Shown: piece by piece, positions 55,850 through 64,000 of the stretch
How the letters are laid out: each line of letters begins with the position of its first letter
Position numbering within the stretch: position 1 is the stretch's first letter
NCBI GenBank assembly: GCA_028285685.1
Contig: JANQOR010000041.1
Span: 1-64,000, forward strand
Reading direction: 5' to 3'
Origin: Cyclobacteriaceae bacterium
Lineage (GTDB): Bacteria > Bacteroidota > Bacteroidia > Cytophagales > Cyclobacteriaceae
Length of the DNA stretch: 64,000 bases
Notes under the pieces: generated by a model
Told to the model about the DNA's origin: nothing
Databases searched by the model: none
The model's input: only the letters and a program-made list of their open reading frames with translations
Made by a program: the position numbers and the translations under genes

Positions 55850-56317
55850 CTACTCGAGCCCAACCACGAGAAATGCCTCGTGTCCCTTCCATTTCATTGG
55901 TATTACGAAAACAGCGACCTCCGATGGGAATTTTAATTGCTTAGGCATTCCTTCAAAGACGATTGGGACCGAAATATTAAAGTTGTTACCATAGTTGGCT
56001 CGCACGCTACCGGCAATCACATTAGATATTTCCCCCGCCATGTCAAGAATGTCTTCGGTGGTTGGATCATCAATACCAATAAAAATGTTGATCAGGTCCA
56101 CGTACATACTTTTATCCGCAGAGATATAGACAAAGCCTTTTCTATTGCCGGAAATTCCTATCAATCCCGTAAAATTCTTGAGAGAGAGCGTATCTGACTC
56201 TTTTATATATGGCACACCAATCTCTGAAGTAACGTCGGTCAGGTGCTTGAAATAGTTTTCCAAAGCTTGAATGAACAAATTGCATGTCGTCTCAAAGTCC
56301 TCTTTCTTCGTATCCAT
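55850..56317 (-). CDS. cheX: CheX-like chemotaxis phosphatase family protein
   Basis: A 155-aa protein. LKNFTGLIGISGNRKGFVYISAD and DILDMAGEISNVIAGSVRANYG, with the ExxN phosphatase motif (Glu-Ile-Ser-Asn), match the CheX branch of CheC/CheX/FliY. IVFEGMPKQLKFPSE and VVGLE follow. CheX dephosphorylates CheY~P. It is the last gene of the chemosensory operon, starting one base after the stop of the CheY gene at 56318. Confidence 0.82.
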   Translation of the reverse strand: MDTKKEDFETTCNLFIQALENYFKHLTDVTSEIGVPYIKESDTLSLKNFTGLIGISGNRKGFVYISADKSMYVDLINIFIGIDDPTTEDILDMAGEISNVIAGSVRANYGNNFNISVPIVFEGMPKQLKFPSEVAVFVIPMKWKGHEAFLVVGLE

Positions 56318-56686
56318 CTATTCCTGCCGTTTCTTCAATAGTTTGTCAAAAGCCTTTTTAAGATCATCTGCATTCACGGGTTTATACATGAAACCCCTGG
56401 CTCCTTTGTCAAGTGCCTTTAACCCCGTGAGTTTATCAGAAAGGGCTGTAATTATCATCACCTTAGCTGCGGGATGAATTTCCATAATGTTTTCCAGACA
56501 CGTCAGACCATCCATTTCTGGCATGGTTATGTCTAGTGTGATCACGTCAGGTTTTTTCTCTTTTACGATCTCCAAAGCGGCATTTCCATTTGAGGCTGTC
56601 CCAATAATCTCAAGGTTATAGTCCCCAAGATTCTTTTCAATCGTGCGTCGCATTATTGAAGAATCGTCTACAATTAATAATGTCAT
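56318..56686 (-). CDS. CheY-like single-domain response regulator
   Basis: A 122-aa receiver: LLIVDDSSIMRR with Asp7/Asp8, phospho-acceptor Asp52 (ITLDITMPEMDG) and Lys102 (MYKPV). No output domain. It lies between the fused kinase (4-bp gap) and cheX, so it is the probable phosphorylation target of that kinase and substrate of CheX. Confidence 0.9.
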   Translation of the reverse strand: MTLLIVDDSSIMRRTIEKNLGDYNLEIIGTASNGNAALEIVKEKKPDVITLDITMPEMDGLTCLENIMEIHPAAKVMIITALSDKLTGLKALDKGARGFMYKPVNADDLKKAFDKLLKKRQE

Positions 56687-56690
56687 AGCT

Positions 56691-59306
56691 CTATTCTTCT
56701 ATAGGATTTTGGATATTGGATGGAAATTTCACAACAATCTCAAAAAATTGGCCCGTTTCGAAATTGACATTAAATGTTCCATGCAATTCTTCAATTTTTG
56801 ATTTTACTACTCCAAGACCATGCCCACGACCAGAATATTCATCTACATCTTCATTGGTCGAAAAGCCGTCACTAAATAGTAAATCAATCACCTGCGCATC
56901 ATCAACCTTATCTCGTTCGGATTCTGCAATAACGTTTCTGTGAATGGCTTTTTCTATGATTTGAGCAGTGTTAAGTCCGTTACCATCATCGCGATATGTC
57001 AATATCATCTCATCAGATCCATCCTCGTTATCAAGTGTAATCGCAATGTTCCCTTTTATCAGTTTTCTCTTTGCAATTCTGACATTGGGAGCTTCTATTC
57101 CATGTGCAATTGAATTTCTCATTAGCTGGATCAGGATGTCCTTGATGGGGTCCTGAATGATCTTCGGAATGGTCAAGTTCTTGTCATTTGTAAAATCGAA
57201 GTTGATCGCCTTTCCGGTATCCTCACTCATTGTGGACAATCCTCGCTTCAATGAATCTATTAGATCATAGTTCGTGTCTGTTTGCTCTTCACTAGAAAAC
57301 TTGTTATAAATATTAGCGACTTTACGGAGCATATCGCTCATGTTTCCAATGATGATGTCTACCTCATTCACTTCATAAAGAATGTTAAGGAAGTCGTTTC
57401 CAACGACCTTCGGATTGTCTTTAAGCTTGGTTATTGCATCCTCGATCTTGTGAAACCGGTCAGTTAGGATCTGAAGGCCAATCACAATCGAATTCCCCTT
57501 CAAATTATGGATAATTTGGAAAGTGAAGGTCAAAAGTTCTTCAAAGCCCTCACCTTCATCGTGCCCCTCATACTTGGCTGAAATGCTTTTCAAGACTTTC
57601 CTTGAATTCACAATAAAGCCTCGAAGCAATGCGGGATCGATTTTGAGAATACTAAGCATTTGCTCCATTTCCATTTTCTTCTTCTCATCAGCCTCTTCGA
57701 GCTTGTGCTGGAGAAGAACGCCTTCAGTCTCATCAGTCACGGTGACCATAATCTGCTGAATCGCTCCAGCTTTATTTTCAATCCTAGTGAAGGCAAGTCG
57801 TATGTACTTGGTATTTACCATACCGCCTGATTCCGTAAATATCTTGACCTGCTCCACTGGGTTGAGCTGATTCACCACATCCTCATCAATATCTGAATTG
57901 AAGAGGTGTTTCATAAACATTTCAAGCGCTTCCAGATCTCTCGGTATGAGAAGTGTTCTCATGAAGTTCACAAGTGTCTCTCCAGCAATGGTTTTTGTAC
58001 CGAAAATGGTCTCCATCGCTCTCGAATACAACCTGCTTATTTTATGTTCCTTGTTAAGTAAGAATATCCCTTGCTCAACATTTTCAAATACAACTTGTGA
58101 TTGTTTGTAGATATTTTCATAAAGGAATCGGGCTTTATCGCGCTCCTTCTTTAATGCCAAATGAGATTTTTTAATCTCAGTGATCATTAGATTGAATGTA
58201 TCGGCATAGTGTCCAATCTCATCCCTTGTCTTGATGATCACTTTTTTAGAAAGGTCTCCTGCTATTACCTTCTTGGTAAATTCCTCTAATGTTTCCACGT
58301 CTTTCAACAGGTGCGAGACAATAAAGGCTATCATTACAAAGGTCAAAAGAGCAATCGAGCTATCAACTACTAAGACTGTGTAAAGGCTTCTATTGGCTTC
58401 AGCAGATATCCCTTCTGTATAATCATGTATCCGAACTGACATGAAATCCTCAGTCTTTTTAAGAAGGTTGATTTTTGTCGTGCTCATCTGATACCAGTAA
58501 TTCGCATCGTTTTCAAGCGTCAAACTCTGGATGAGCTGTTCTCTCAAACGATCTACTTCTACCACATCCTGTCCACTCACAGTATTATTGAAATAAACCA
58601 ATGATGGCTGATCAGCTATTGTAGTAAATGCATCGATAAAAGCATCTTGCTCCGCAATTAGGGACGTAAACTGACCGCGAGTCTCGGGGGTCAGTGATCC
58701 GAAGGAAAATGCCTGTGTTCCAACGGCGCGCTCAATACTGGCCCTCTCCTTTGCTTTTAGAAAGTAGATTATGGCGTGCACCTGCTCAGCTGCTACTCTG
58801 TTGCGCGATTCACTTATAAGGCTGTTCACCGTTCTAAGAGCTACCTCATTGATCTCGGAGTAGTAACTGATGACCTGATCTGCACCGATGAACCTTGAAT
58901 CAACATTTGTTCTTATTTCTTGTATCCTGTCAAAATAAGTGCCCAGATTGTCCAAGTCTTCGGTGTGCAACGAAACAAGATCTGCAAGCTGGTCTCGCTC
59001 GATTTCATCATAGAAGGCCTGAATAGTACTATCCGTTTTGTATCGTTGAGCATCAAGATCACCTCTGAATTCCTCAGCATCTTGTGAAAGGAAACCCGCT
59101 GAAATGCCCCTTTCCTTCTGTAATTCGTGAACAGCATGGTTGATCTCAATCCCCACCAAAATTGCTTTATTCAATCTTTGTGAGTCCTTATAGTCTTCAT
59201 AGTGTTCTCGAATTTGGAGATAATCAAAAACAACGATGATGATGATAAGCGGTAAGATTGCTAAGGCAAACTTACTTTTTACCGATAGGTTGTGGATCCT
59301 GTTCAT
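56691..59306 (-). CDS. Membrane NIT-HAMP-PAS sensor fused to Hpt and CheA-like kinase domain
   Basis: An 871-aa protein. Membrane segments at ~11-29 and ~309-331 enclose a periplasmic NIT-type helical sensor (ELQKERGISAGFLSQ). HAMP (~332-384, AGDLSKKVIIKTRDEIG), PAS (~405-525) and a helical region follow, with a phosphotransfer-like histidine near residue 600 (IIHNLKGNS). The C-terminal HATPase is of CheA type (QLMRNSIAHGIEAP, YRDDGNGL, GRGHGLGVVKSKIEELHG). The P5/CheW-binding domain is absent. It combines receptor and kinase in one chain. It is flanked by two CheY genes, 1 and 4 bp away. Confidence 0.85.
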   Translation of the reverse strand: MNRIHNLSVKSKFALAILPLIIIIVVFDYLQIREHYEDYKDSQRLNKAILVGIEINHAVHELQKERGISAGFLSQDAEEFRGDLDAQRYKTDSTIQAFYDEIERDQLADLVSLHTEDLDNLGTYFDRIQEIRTNVDSRFIGADQVISYYSEINEVALRTVNSLISESRNRVAAEQVHAIIYFLKAKERASIERAVGTQAFSFGSLTPETRGQFTSLIAEQDAFIDAFTTIADQPSLVYFNNTVSGQDVVEVDRLREQLIQSLTLENDANYWYQMSTTKINLLKKTEDFMSVRIHDYTEGISAEANRSLYTVLVVDSSIALLTFVMIAFIVSHLLKDVETLEEFTKKVIAGDLSKKVIIKTRDEIGHYADTFNLMITEIKKSHLALKKERDKARFLYENIYKQSQVVFENVEQGIFLLNKEHKISRLYSRAMETIFGTKTIAGETLVNFMRTLLIPRDLEALEMFMKHLFNSDIDEDVVNQLNPVEQVKIFTESGGMVNTKYIRLAFTRIENKAGAIQQIMVTVTDETEGVLLQHKLEEADEKKKMEMEQMLSILKIDPALLRGFIVNSRKVLKSISAKYEGHDEGEGFEELLTFTFQIIHNLKGNSIVIGLQILTDRFHKIEDAITKLKDNPKVVGNDFLNILYEVNEVDIIIGNMSDMLRKVANIYNKFSSEEQTDTNYDLIDSLKRGLSTMSEDTGKAINFDFTNDKNLTIPKIIQDPIKDILIQLMRNSIAHGIEAPNVRIAKRKLIKGNIAITLDNEDGSDEMILTYRDDGNGLNTAQIIEKAIHRNVIAESERDKVDDAQVIDLLFSDGFSTNEDVDEYSGRGHGLGVVKSKIEELHGTFNVNFETGQFFEIVVKFPSNIQNPIEE

Positions 59307-59307
59307 G

Positions 59308-59664
59308 TCAAAGGACTTTATTCACTACTTCAATAAGTGCTTCGGCAGTGAATGGCTTTACGATATACTCTTCGGCTCCTAACTCTTTTCCTTTGTTTAC
59401 AACAGTTTGCTGGCCTACAGCGCTTACCATGATTATTTTGGAGGTAACACCTTCCTCTCTCAGGACCTTAAGTATTTCAAGACCCATCATGTCCGGCAGA
59501 ATATTATCTAAAGTAATTAAGTCCGGGCTTAGTTCTAGTGCTAGATTAATGGCGTTTTCTCCGTCGGCGGCTTCTCCCACAATTTCATGCCCCTTATCAG
59601 TCAACGCAGTTTTGATCAGCGTGCGCATATAAACTGAATCATCTACGATTAATACCTTACTCAT
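59308..59664 (-). CDS. CheY-like single-domain response regulator
   Basis: A 118-aa receiver: VLIVDDSVYMRT with Asp8/Asp9, phospho-acceptor Asp53 (ITLDNILPDMMG) and Lys103 (IVKPF). The sequence differs from the CheY at 56318, so the two probably bind different partners. It lies between the CheC-like gene (23 bp) and the fused kinase (1 bp). Confidence 0.9.
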   Translation of the reverse strand: MSKVLIVDDSVYMRTLIKTALTDKGHEIVGEAADGENAINLALELSPDLITLDNILPDMMGLEILKVLREEGVTSKIIMVSAVGQQTVVNKGKELGAEEYIVKPFTAEALIEVVNKVL

Positions 59665-59687
59665 ATTGTGTTAGTTAGTTGGTTGAT

Positions 59688-60284
59688 TTATAAGACTTCT
59701 TTGATTTTATCCATGAATTTTTCATTGAAAATCCATATAAAATCTGGTGATATATCAAGTTCTTCTCCTTTGAAAATGGCTTTGAAGTGAATAACGGAAT
59801 CAAAGGAGGTAGTTTCGTTCGCGAGAAATTCGTTCACATTTCCTTGATCCAAAACGTGTAGAGTTGGAACATTTCCATATATATCCACTCCCAGAAAATT
59901 GGCAAATTCGGTGATTACCGCGGCTGCCACCATGTTATCTATTTCAGTGAGAAACCCTAGTATCATCATCTTGCTTTCAGGGGAGTCATCATTGAGAATC
60001 TCGGCGGGCAAGCAAGCTTTGTTTATCTTTTCCACGTCGCTTTCGCTAAAAACCAAAAAACATGATCCTTTTAGTTCACCCATCAGCTCAGTTTTGATCA
60101 AGCTAACGTTTTTTGCTTCTGAGCGAAATTTGGAAACGTCCTCTTTGTCAATGCCGAAGGCAACCTTTTTCAAGGTAATTGGACTTTGAAGAATTTGCTC
60201 CATCGAGGACTTGGCCATAGCCAATCCTCCATTTATGAGCTTAGTTGCGACTTCTATTTCGTTTTCTTTCAAGTTATTCAGCAT
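59688..60284 (-). CDS. CheC-like CheY phosphatase family protein
   Basis: A 198-aa protein: GLAMAKSSMEQILQSPITL, LMGELKGSCFLVFSESD and LTEIDNMVAAAVITEFANFLG (ExxN motif Glu-Ile-Asp-Asn), as in CheC proteins. The end half has SVIHFKAIFKGEELD. It probably removes phosphate from CheY, or binds CheD as in Bacillus. A second ExxN motif is not visible. It follows the MCP by 75 bp. Confidence 0.78.
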   Translation of the reverse strand: MLNNLKENEIEVATKLINGGLAMAKSSMEQILQSPITLKKVAFGIDKEDVSKFRSEAKNVSLIKTELMGELKGSCFLVFSESDVEKINKACLPAEILNDDSPESKMMILGFLTEIDNMVAAAVITEFANFLGVDIYGNVPTLHVLDQGNVNEFLANETTSFDSVIHFKAIFKGEELDISPDFIWIFNEKFMDKIKEVL

Positions 60285-60359
60285 TTAGATGGTTATTTAA
60301 CTGGTTGCAAATTATTTGATATGGAGGTAATTAATCCACATTTTTCGATGGATGTGCCC

Positions 60360-61895
60360 TCATCTTAGTTTGAAAAAGGATACGGCCTGTTTTAAGCCAA
60401 CGGCGAGCTTATCCAACTCTTCAGAATTGACTCGAATCTGCTTTGCAGAAGCGTCATTTTGACCCACAATAACGTTTAAATCCTGGATCGCATTATTAAC
60501 CTGGTTAGCCCCGGTACTTTGCTCTTGACTTGCACTGCTAATCTCTTGAATTAATTCAGAGGTTTTCTGAATCTTTGAGACCAGATTTTGGAGTAATTCA
60601 CCGGAGGTTTGAGCAATATCGACCCCTCCTGAAGACACCGAATCAATCTCGGCAGAAGCCGCCTGACTTCTTTCAGCCAATCGTCTAATCTCTGCTGCTA
60701 CTACCGCAAAACCTTTGCCATGTTCTCCAGCTCTAGCGGCCTCAACCGCAGCATTTAGGGCCAATAAGTTTGTTTGTCGAGCTATCTCTCCAATTATCGA
60801 TATCTTATTGGTTATCAGCTTCATAGACTCAAGGGTTTTAACTACTGATTCATTCCCATTTTCAACATCTTCTGCGGAACTCACAGCGATTTTCTCTGTC
60901 TCCACAGCATTAGTGGCATTAAGCCCAATGCTTGCTGACATTTCTTCCATTGAAGAAGCAACCTTCTCGACTGAGAATGTTTGATTTTCCGCGCCTGATG
61001 CTAATACCTCAGAGGATTCCTTCATCTGACTGCTCGCTTTTTCTATGTCATTCGAGGATTGAGTGATGTAGCTAATTACACTTTGAAGCTTTTCAATCAT
61101 CTGTTCAAATTGGGTTACTAGCTGTCCAACTTCATCATCCGAGATCTTCTCGATCTTAACAGTCAGGTCGCCTTCCACCACCTTTCTAACAACATTAGAT
61201 ACGCTTATGATAGGTCTGACAATCGTTCTGCTAATAAACAAGTAGGTTATTATGCCAATGATCACGATCAGGAAAGACACCCAGTAGATGGTGTTCTTCA
61301 TATCAGAGAAATTTGCATTGACCTCTAGACGTACACCTTCCGTTGTCTTAGTAGCTATCAAATTCTCCAAGTTCGGAATGATGTCTATGGCAAGAAATTG
61401 AATGCTCTGGATAGAAGACTCTGTTTCCATCATGTTTATAATGTCTTCATAGTCGTCAAAAGTCTCTAAGGAAGTCATGACCAGGCTCTGTTCTTGTAAG
61501 AGGAGGTCAGTTAGCGTGATCACGGAATCGGCTAATTTCTTCGTTTCAGATTCCCATTCCTCTGACATTCGCAAAATATTCTCCTTCAGGTTCGGGTACA
61601 CTGAGTGATAAACTCGTAGGTTCTCCTTGGATTCTTCGTCACTTCTATTGTAAATCCAGATGGACGTCAAATACTTGCTTTCATACACAAGATCCTTCAG
61701 CGATTCCAGGCTTGCTACAGATTCATCCTGACTTGAAGACAGGTCAGACATCACTGATTCTGAATCTGTAACAGAATAGTGAATGACCACAAAGCTGGCA
61801 ATAAATATGGCGATTAGCAGCACGAAGCTCAGCAGCAACTTGGTCCGAATAGAAGAGCGAAAGGCTGGTAACTTTAACTTATCTAGCAAATTCAT
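60360..61895 (-). CDS. Methyl-accepting chemotaxis protein
   Basis: A 511-aa receptor. TM1 is at ~20-42 ([21 protein letters not shown]), a four-helix-bundle ligand domain covers ~45-195, TM2 is at ~200-222, and HAMP follows ([19 protein letters not shown]). The signalling hairpin tip is [22 protein letters not shown] near residue 370. The start at 61895 gives a short cytoplasmic N terminus. It lies 15 bp after cheB. With no CheW in view, how it connects to a kinase is unclear; the NIT-CheA-like protein lacks the domain that normally binds it. Confidence 0.93.
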   Translation of the reverse strand: MNLLDKLKLPAFRSSIRTKLLLSFVLLIAIFIASFVVIHYSVTDSESVMSDLSSSQDESVASLESLKDLVYESKYLTSIWIYNRSDEESKENLRVYHSVYPNLKENILRMSEEWESETKKLADSVITLTDLLLQEQSLVMTSLETFDDYEDIINMMETESSIQSIQFLAIDIIPNLENLIATKTTEGVRLEVNANFSDMKNTIYWVSFLIVIIGIITYLFISRTIVRPIISVSNVVRKVVEGDLTVKIEKISDDEVGQLVTQFEQMIEKLQSVISYITQSSNDIEKASSQMKESSEVLASGAENQTFSVEKVASSMEEMSASIGLNATNAVETEKIAVSSAEDVENGNESVVKTLESMKLITNKISIIGEIARQTNLLALNAAVEAARAGEHGKGFAVVAAEIRRLAERSQAASAEIDSVSSGGVDIAQTSGELLQNLVSKIQKTSELIQEISSASQEQSTGANQVNNAIQDLNVIVGQNDASAKQIRVNSEELDKLAVGLKQAVSFFKLR

Positions 61896-61910
61896 TTTTT
61901 TAAATATATA

Positions 61911-62975
61911 CTATCCTTTTGATTGTCGTTGGTTCAACATGGCATTTCCTATTTTTTCTATGGGCAAAACCTCGTGGGCAGCACCGAGCTTTATCGCCTC
62001 CTTTGGCATCCCAAACACGACGCTAGTACTTTCATTTTGGGCGATATTGTATGCGCCATGTTTTTTCATTTCAAGGAGTCCATTCGCTCCATCTTTTCCC
62101 ATTCCGGTTAGCAAGACTCCAACTCCTCTTTCCGCAGCATAGCGAGCCACGGATTTAAACATGACATCTATAGAAGGCTTATGGTGATTAACTCTTGGAC
62201 CATCCACGATTTGAACGTAAAAGTTGGGAGAACGGCCCTTGAGCATCATATGCCTGTTTCCCGGCGCAATCAAGGCCTGACCTGTGTACAAACGGTCTCC
62301 ATCTTGCGCCTCCTTTACATTGATTTCACACTCCAAATCAAGGCGATCTGCGAATTGCTTTGTGAACATTTCAGGCATATGTTGCACAACCACTACAGCC
62401 GGACAAAGCCTCGTAAGTCCTTTTAGTATCATTTTTAACGCCGTAGTGCCTCCGGTTGACGCTCCTATTGCAACAACGTCGCTGCTTGGGTTCTTTTCAT
62501 AGTTTCGTTTAACCTCACGAAACTTTGCCTGTTCCTGAAACTTATTATTTGACAGTGACAGTTTGGATAGGTTTGCCTTAGCTGCGGACTTGATGATTCT
62601 AATAAGGCTCTCCTTCTGCTCCAAGAGTTCCTCCTTCGTATTTATTTTAGGCTTAGCTAAAACCTCAACAGCACCGTATTCAAGTGCGGTGAGCGCCTCT
62701 CTTGTCCCCTTTTGGGTCAAGGTGGAAATGACAACAACGGGTATTGGGTGCTGGGACATTAGTTTTTTCAAAAAAGTTATCCCATCCATTTTCGGCATTT
62801 CAATGTCAAGCGTGATCACATCTGGTGCCATTTTCCGCAATTCCTTTACTGCCATATACGGGTCAATCGCTTCGCCAATAACCTCCAGATCGTCATCACT
62901 GGCAAAGACCTCAGAAAGCGATTTCCTCACCAGAAGTGAGTCGTCCACAATCAATATTTTGATCTTCTTGCTCAA
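61911..62975 (-). CDS. cheB: Chemoreceptor glutamate methylesterase CheB
   Basis: A 354-aa protein. The receiver has phospho-acceptor Asp57 (ITLDIEMPKMDG). The methylesterase domain has catalytic Ser173 (GASTGG), His199 (VVQHMPEMF) and Asp295 (GMGKDGANG). It removes methyl groups from receptors and deamidates glutamines. The ATG overlaps the cheD stop (ATGA). Confidence 0.96.
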   Translation of the reverse strand: MSKKIKILIVDDSLLVRKSLSEVFASDDDLEVIGEAIDPYMAVKELRKMAPDVITLDIEMPKMDGITFLKKLMSQHPIPVVVISTLTQKGTREALTALEYGAVEVLAKPKINTKEELLEQKESLIRIIKSAAKANLSKLSLSNNKFQEQAKFREVKRNYEKNPSSDVVAIGASTGGTTALKMILKGLTRLCPAVVVVQHMPEMFTKQFADRLDLECEINVKEAQDGDRLYTGQALIAPGNRHMMLKGRSPNFYVQIVDGPRVNHHKPSIDVMFKSVARYAAERGVGVLLTGMGKDGANGLLEMKKHGAYNIAQNESTSVVFGMPKEAIKLGAAHEVLPIEKIGNAMLNQRQSKG

Positions 62976-63460
62976 ATCTTATGCCTTAGATTGTGTGTTT
63001 GCTGTATGTATCTCATATGAACACTTCCTGTCGTCGTATCGAAAATGATCTTTCTCCCCTGGACGCCGCCCGTGCTTTCGGCAACCAACTTTATATTTTC
63101 ATTGTTCAGGATCCGTTTAGCAGTCTCCGCATTCCTCTCTCCAACATTCATAGTTAGATTGACCAGGTTAGCCCCGCCGAACATCTTGGCTTCAATGTTG
63201 TCCGCATTGGCTCCTTTCCTTTTCATTTCTGCCAGTAACTTTTCCATTGCCACATTCCCGTATTTTGCAGAAGCGAGTCCTTCGCCATTCCAAAGTGGGA
63301 GCATGAAATGATTGATTCCGCCAATCTTCTTCTTGATGTCAAAAAGGCAAATAGATATGCAGGAGCCTAACACAGTTGTGATCAAGCATGGCTCTACACT
63401 CACAAAAATATTTGATGGGTAGAGGTAGTATTTTTCTATCTGCACATCACTTTCTATCAA
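62972..63460 (-). CDS. cheD: Chemoreceptor glutamine deamidase CheD
   Basis: A 162-aa protein: catalytic Cys34 (VLGSCISICLFD), His51 (GGINHFMLP), KYGNVAMEKLL, AKMFGGANL, VAESTGGVQGRKIIFD. CheD deamidates receptors and, in Bacillus, is modulated by CheC~CheY, so the CheC-like gene in the same operon fits. It overlaps the histidine kinase stop and the cheB start by 4 bp each. Confidence 0.95.
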   Translation of the reverse strand: MIESDVQIEKYYLYPSNIFVSVEPCLITTVLGSCISICLFDIKKKIGGINHFMLPLWNGEGLASAKYGNVAMEKLLAEMKRKGANADNIEAKMFGGANLVNLTMNVGERNAETAKRILNNENIKLVAESTGGVQGRKIIFDTTTGSVHMRYIQQTHNLRHKI

Positions 63461-64000
63461 AATATCTCGCCCTCTTGATTTTCGTTGGAAAACAAAATTT
63501 CGTCTTCTTGCAATTCGACACCTGTGGCTTCTCGTAATGGCAATTCAATCTCGAACTGAGTCCCTTCATTGAACACACTCTTCATATCAAGTGTACCGTC
63601 CAGAATGGAGACAAGCGAATGAACGATAGAAAGTCCGAGTCCGTGTCCGCCGAACTCTTTCCTTGTACCGGTATCCAGTTGTCTAAATCGATCGTAAATC
63701 TGCCCGAGGTTCTTCGTTTCAATTCCTACCCCAAAATCCTGTATATGGATGTGTAGCTTTGACTCTTCGTCATTGTGGGTTCGAATACGTATTTTGGAAC
63801 CATCATGACTGAACTTTATTGCATTGGATATCAGGTTAGCCATTATCACCTCGAGCTTCTCATGATCAGAACTAAATGAATCTTCCGCTTCCAAGATGAG
63901 TTCGAAATCGATATTCTTTTTCGTTGCAAGGTGGTGAAAAGAGTGAACAAGCTCTTCTATGAGGGCTCTTACATTAATATTGGCTATAATTGGAAAAGAC
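63457..64000 (-). CDS. Sensor histidine kinase, C-terminal HATPase part (truncated by window edge)
   Basis: The frame is open to the window edge; the visible ~180 residues start within the linker before the ATPase domain (IIANINVRALIEELVHSF). The N-box is NLISNAIKFSHDG, G1 is DFGVGI, and G2 is GHGLGLSIVHSLV. The end (DMKSVFNEGTQFEIELPL) is followed by a short acidic tail. It is the first visible gene of the chemosensory operon, overlapping cheD by 4 bp. The sensor and dimerisation domains lie outside the window. Confidence 0.85.
   Translation of the reverse strand, partial: SFPIIANINVRALIEELVHSFHHLATKKNIDFELILEAEDSFSSDHEKLEVIMANLISNAIKFSHDGSKIRIRTHNDEESKLHIHIQDFGVGIETKNLGQIYDRFRQLDTGTRKEFGGHGLGLSIVHSLVSILDGTLDMKSVFNEGTQFEIELPLREATGVELQEDEILFSNENQEGEIF

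Noticed and set aside
1-64000. tRNA, rRNA or CRISPR features
   Set aside because: No cloverleaf-like sequence, rRNA core motifs or regularly spaced direct repeats were recognised in reading.

Overview
The window looks like chromosomal DNA of a non-flagellated Bacteroidota, most likely a marine Cytophagales-type bacterium. The signs are a TonB-dependent receptor with an N-terminal carboxypeptidase-regulatory-like domain, a subtilisin ending in a type IX secretion (Por) sorting domain with a VYPNPF motif, many short lipoprotein signals ending in SC or GC, tandem TPR-histidine kinases, almost no Shine-Dalgarno sequences, and promoter candidates of the Bacteroidota TTG / TAnnTTTG type. No rRNA, tRNA or CRISPR array was seen.

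Bases 1-640 hold the tail of an ECF sigma factor. Bases ~700-17,820 form an accessory island. It begins with a Mu-like transposition module: a DDE transposase, a MuB/TniB-like ATPase and a divergent XRE regulator with two matching operators, plus a DUF6615-like protein. Next come a second HTH protein with a serine recombinase, a single-chain type IIG restriction-modification enzyme, and an operon of four genes that all carry nuclease-type domains (HNH with a membrane anchor, coiled-coil RmuC-like, RecB-like nuclease fused to an SF1 helicase, GIY-YIG). Divergent from that operon lies an XRE-ImmA metallopeptidase / PIN / 46-aa small-protein operon. The two operons share one 53-bp inverted repeat that contains both promoters. 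This pair is my main candidate for an undescribed, probably anti-phage, system.

Bases ~17,980-53,900 are mostly core genes: gyrA, rpe, mnmA, trmB, asnB, a COG3014-LpoB lipoprotein pair, FKBP lipoprotein, TonB receptor, subtilisin, arsM, two serine hydrolases and an amino-acid operon (threonine-dehydratase-like, ornithine-cyclodeaminase-like, aminotransferase). The amino-acid operon is preceded by a 44-aa ORF whose last codons form one arm of an intrinsic terminator, which looks like an attenuator. Two tandem paralogous pairs of TPR-histidine kinase plus stand-alone receiver lie at 47.5-52.4 kb.

Bases ~53,990-64,000 hold two tandem periplasmic solute-binding-like proteins and a leftward chemosensory operon (histidine kinase fragment, cheD, cheB, MCP, CheC-like, CheY, a membrane NIT-HAMP-PAS-Hpt-CheA-like kinase, CheY, CheX). 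No cheW, cheR or conventional cheA is visible. In this operon the sensor and the CheA-type kinase appear to be a single membrane protein.
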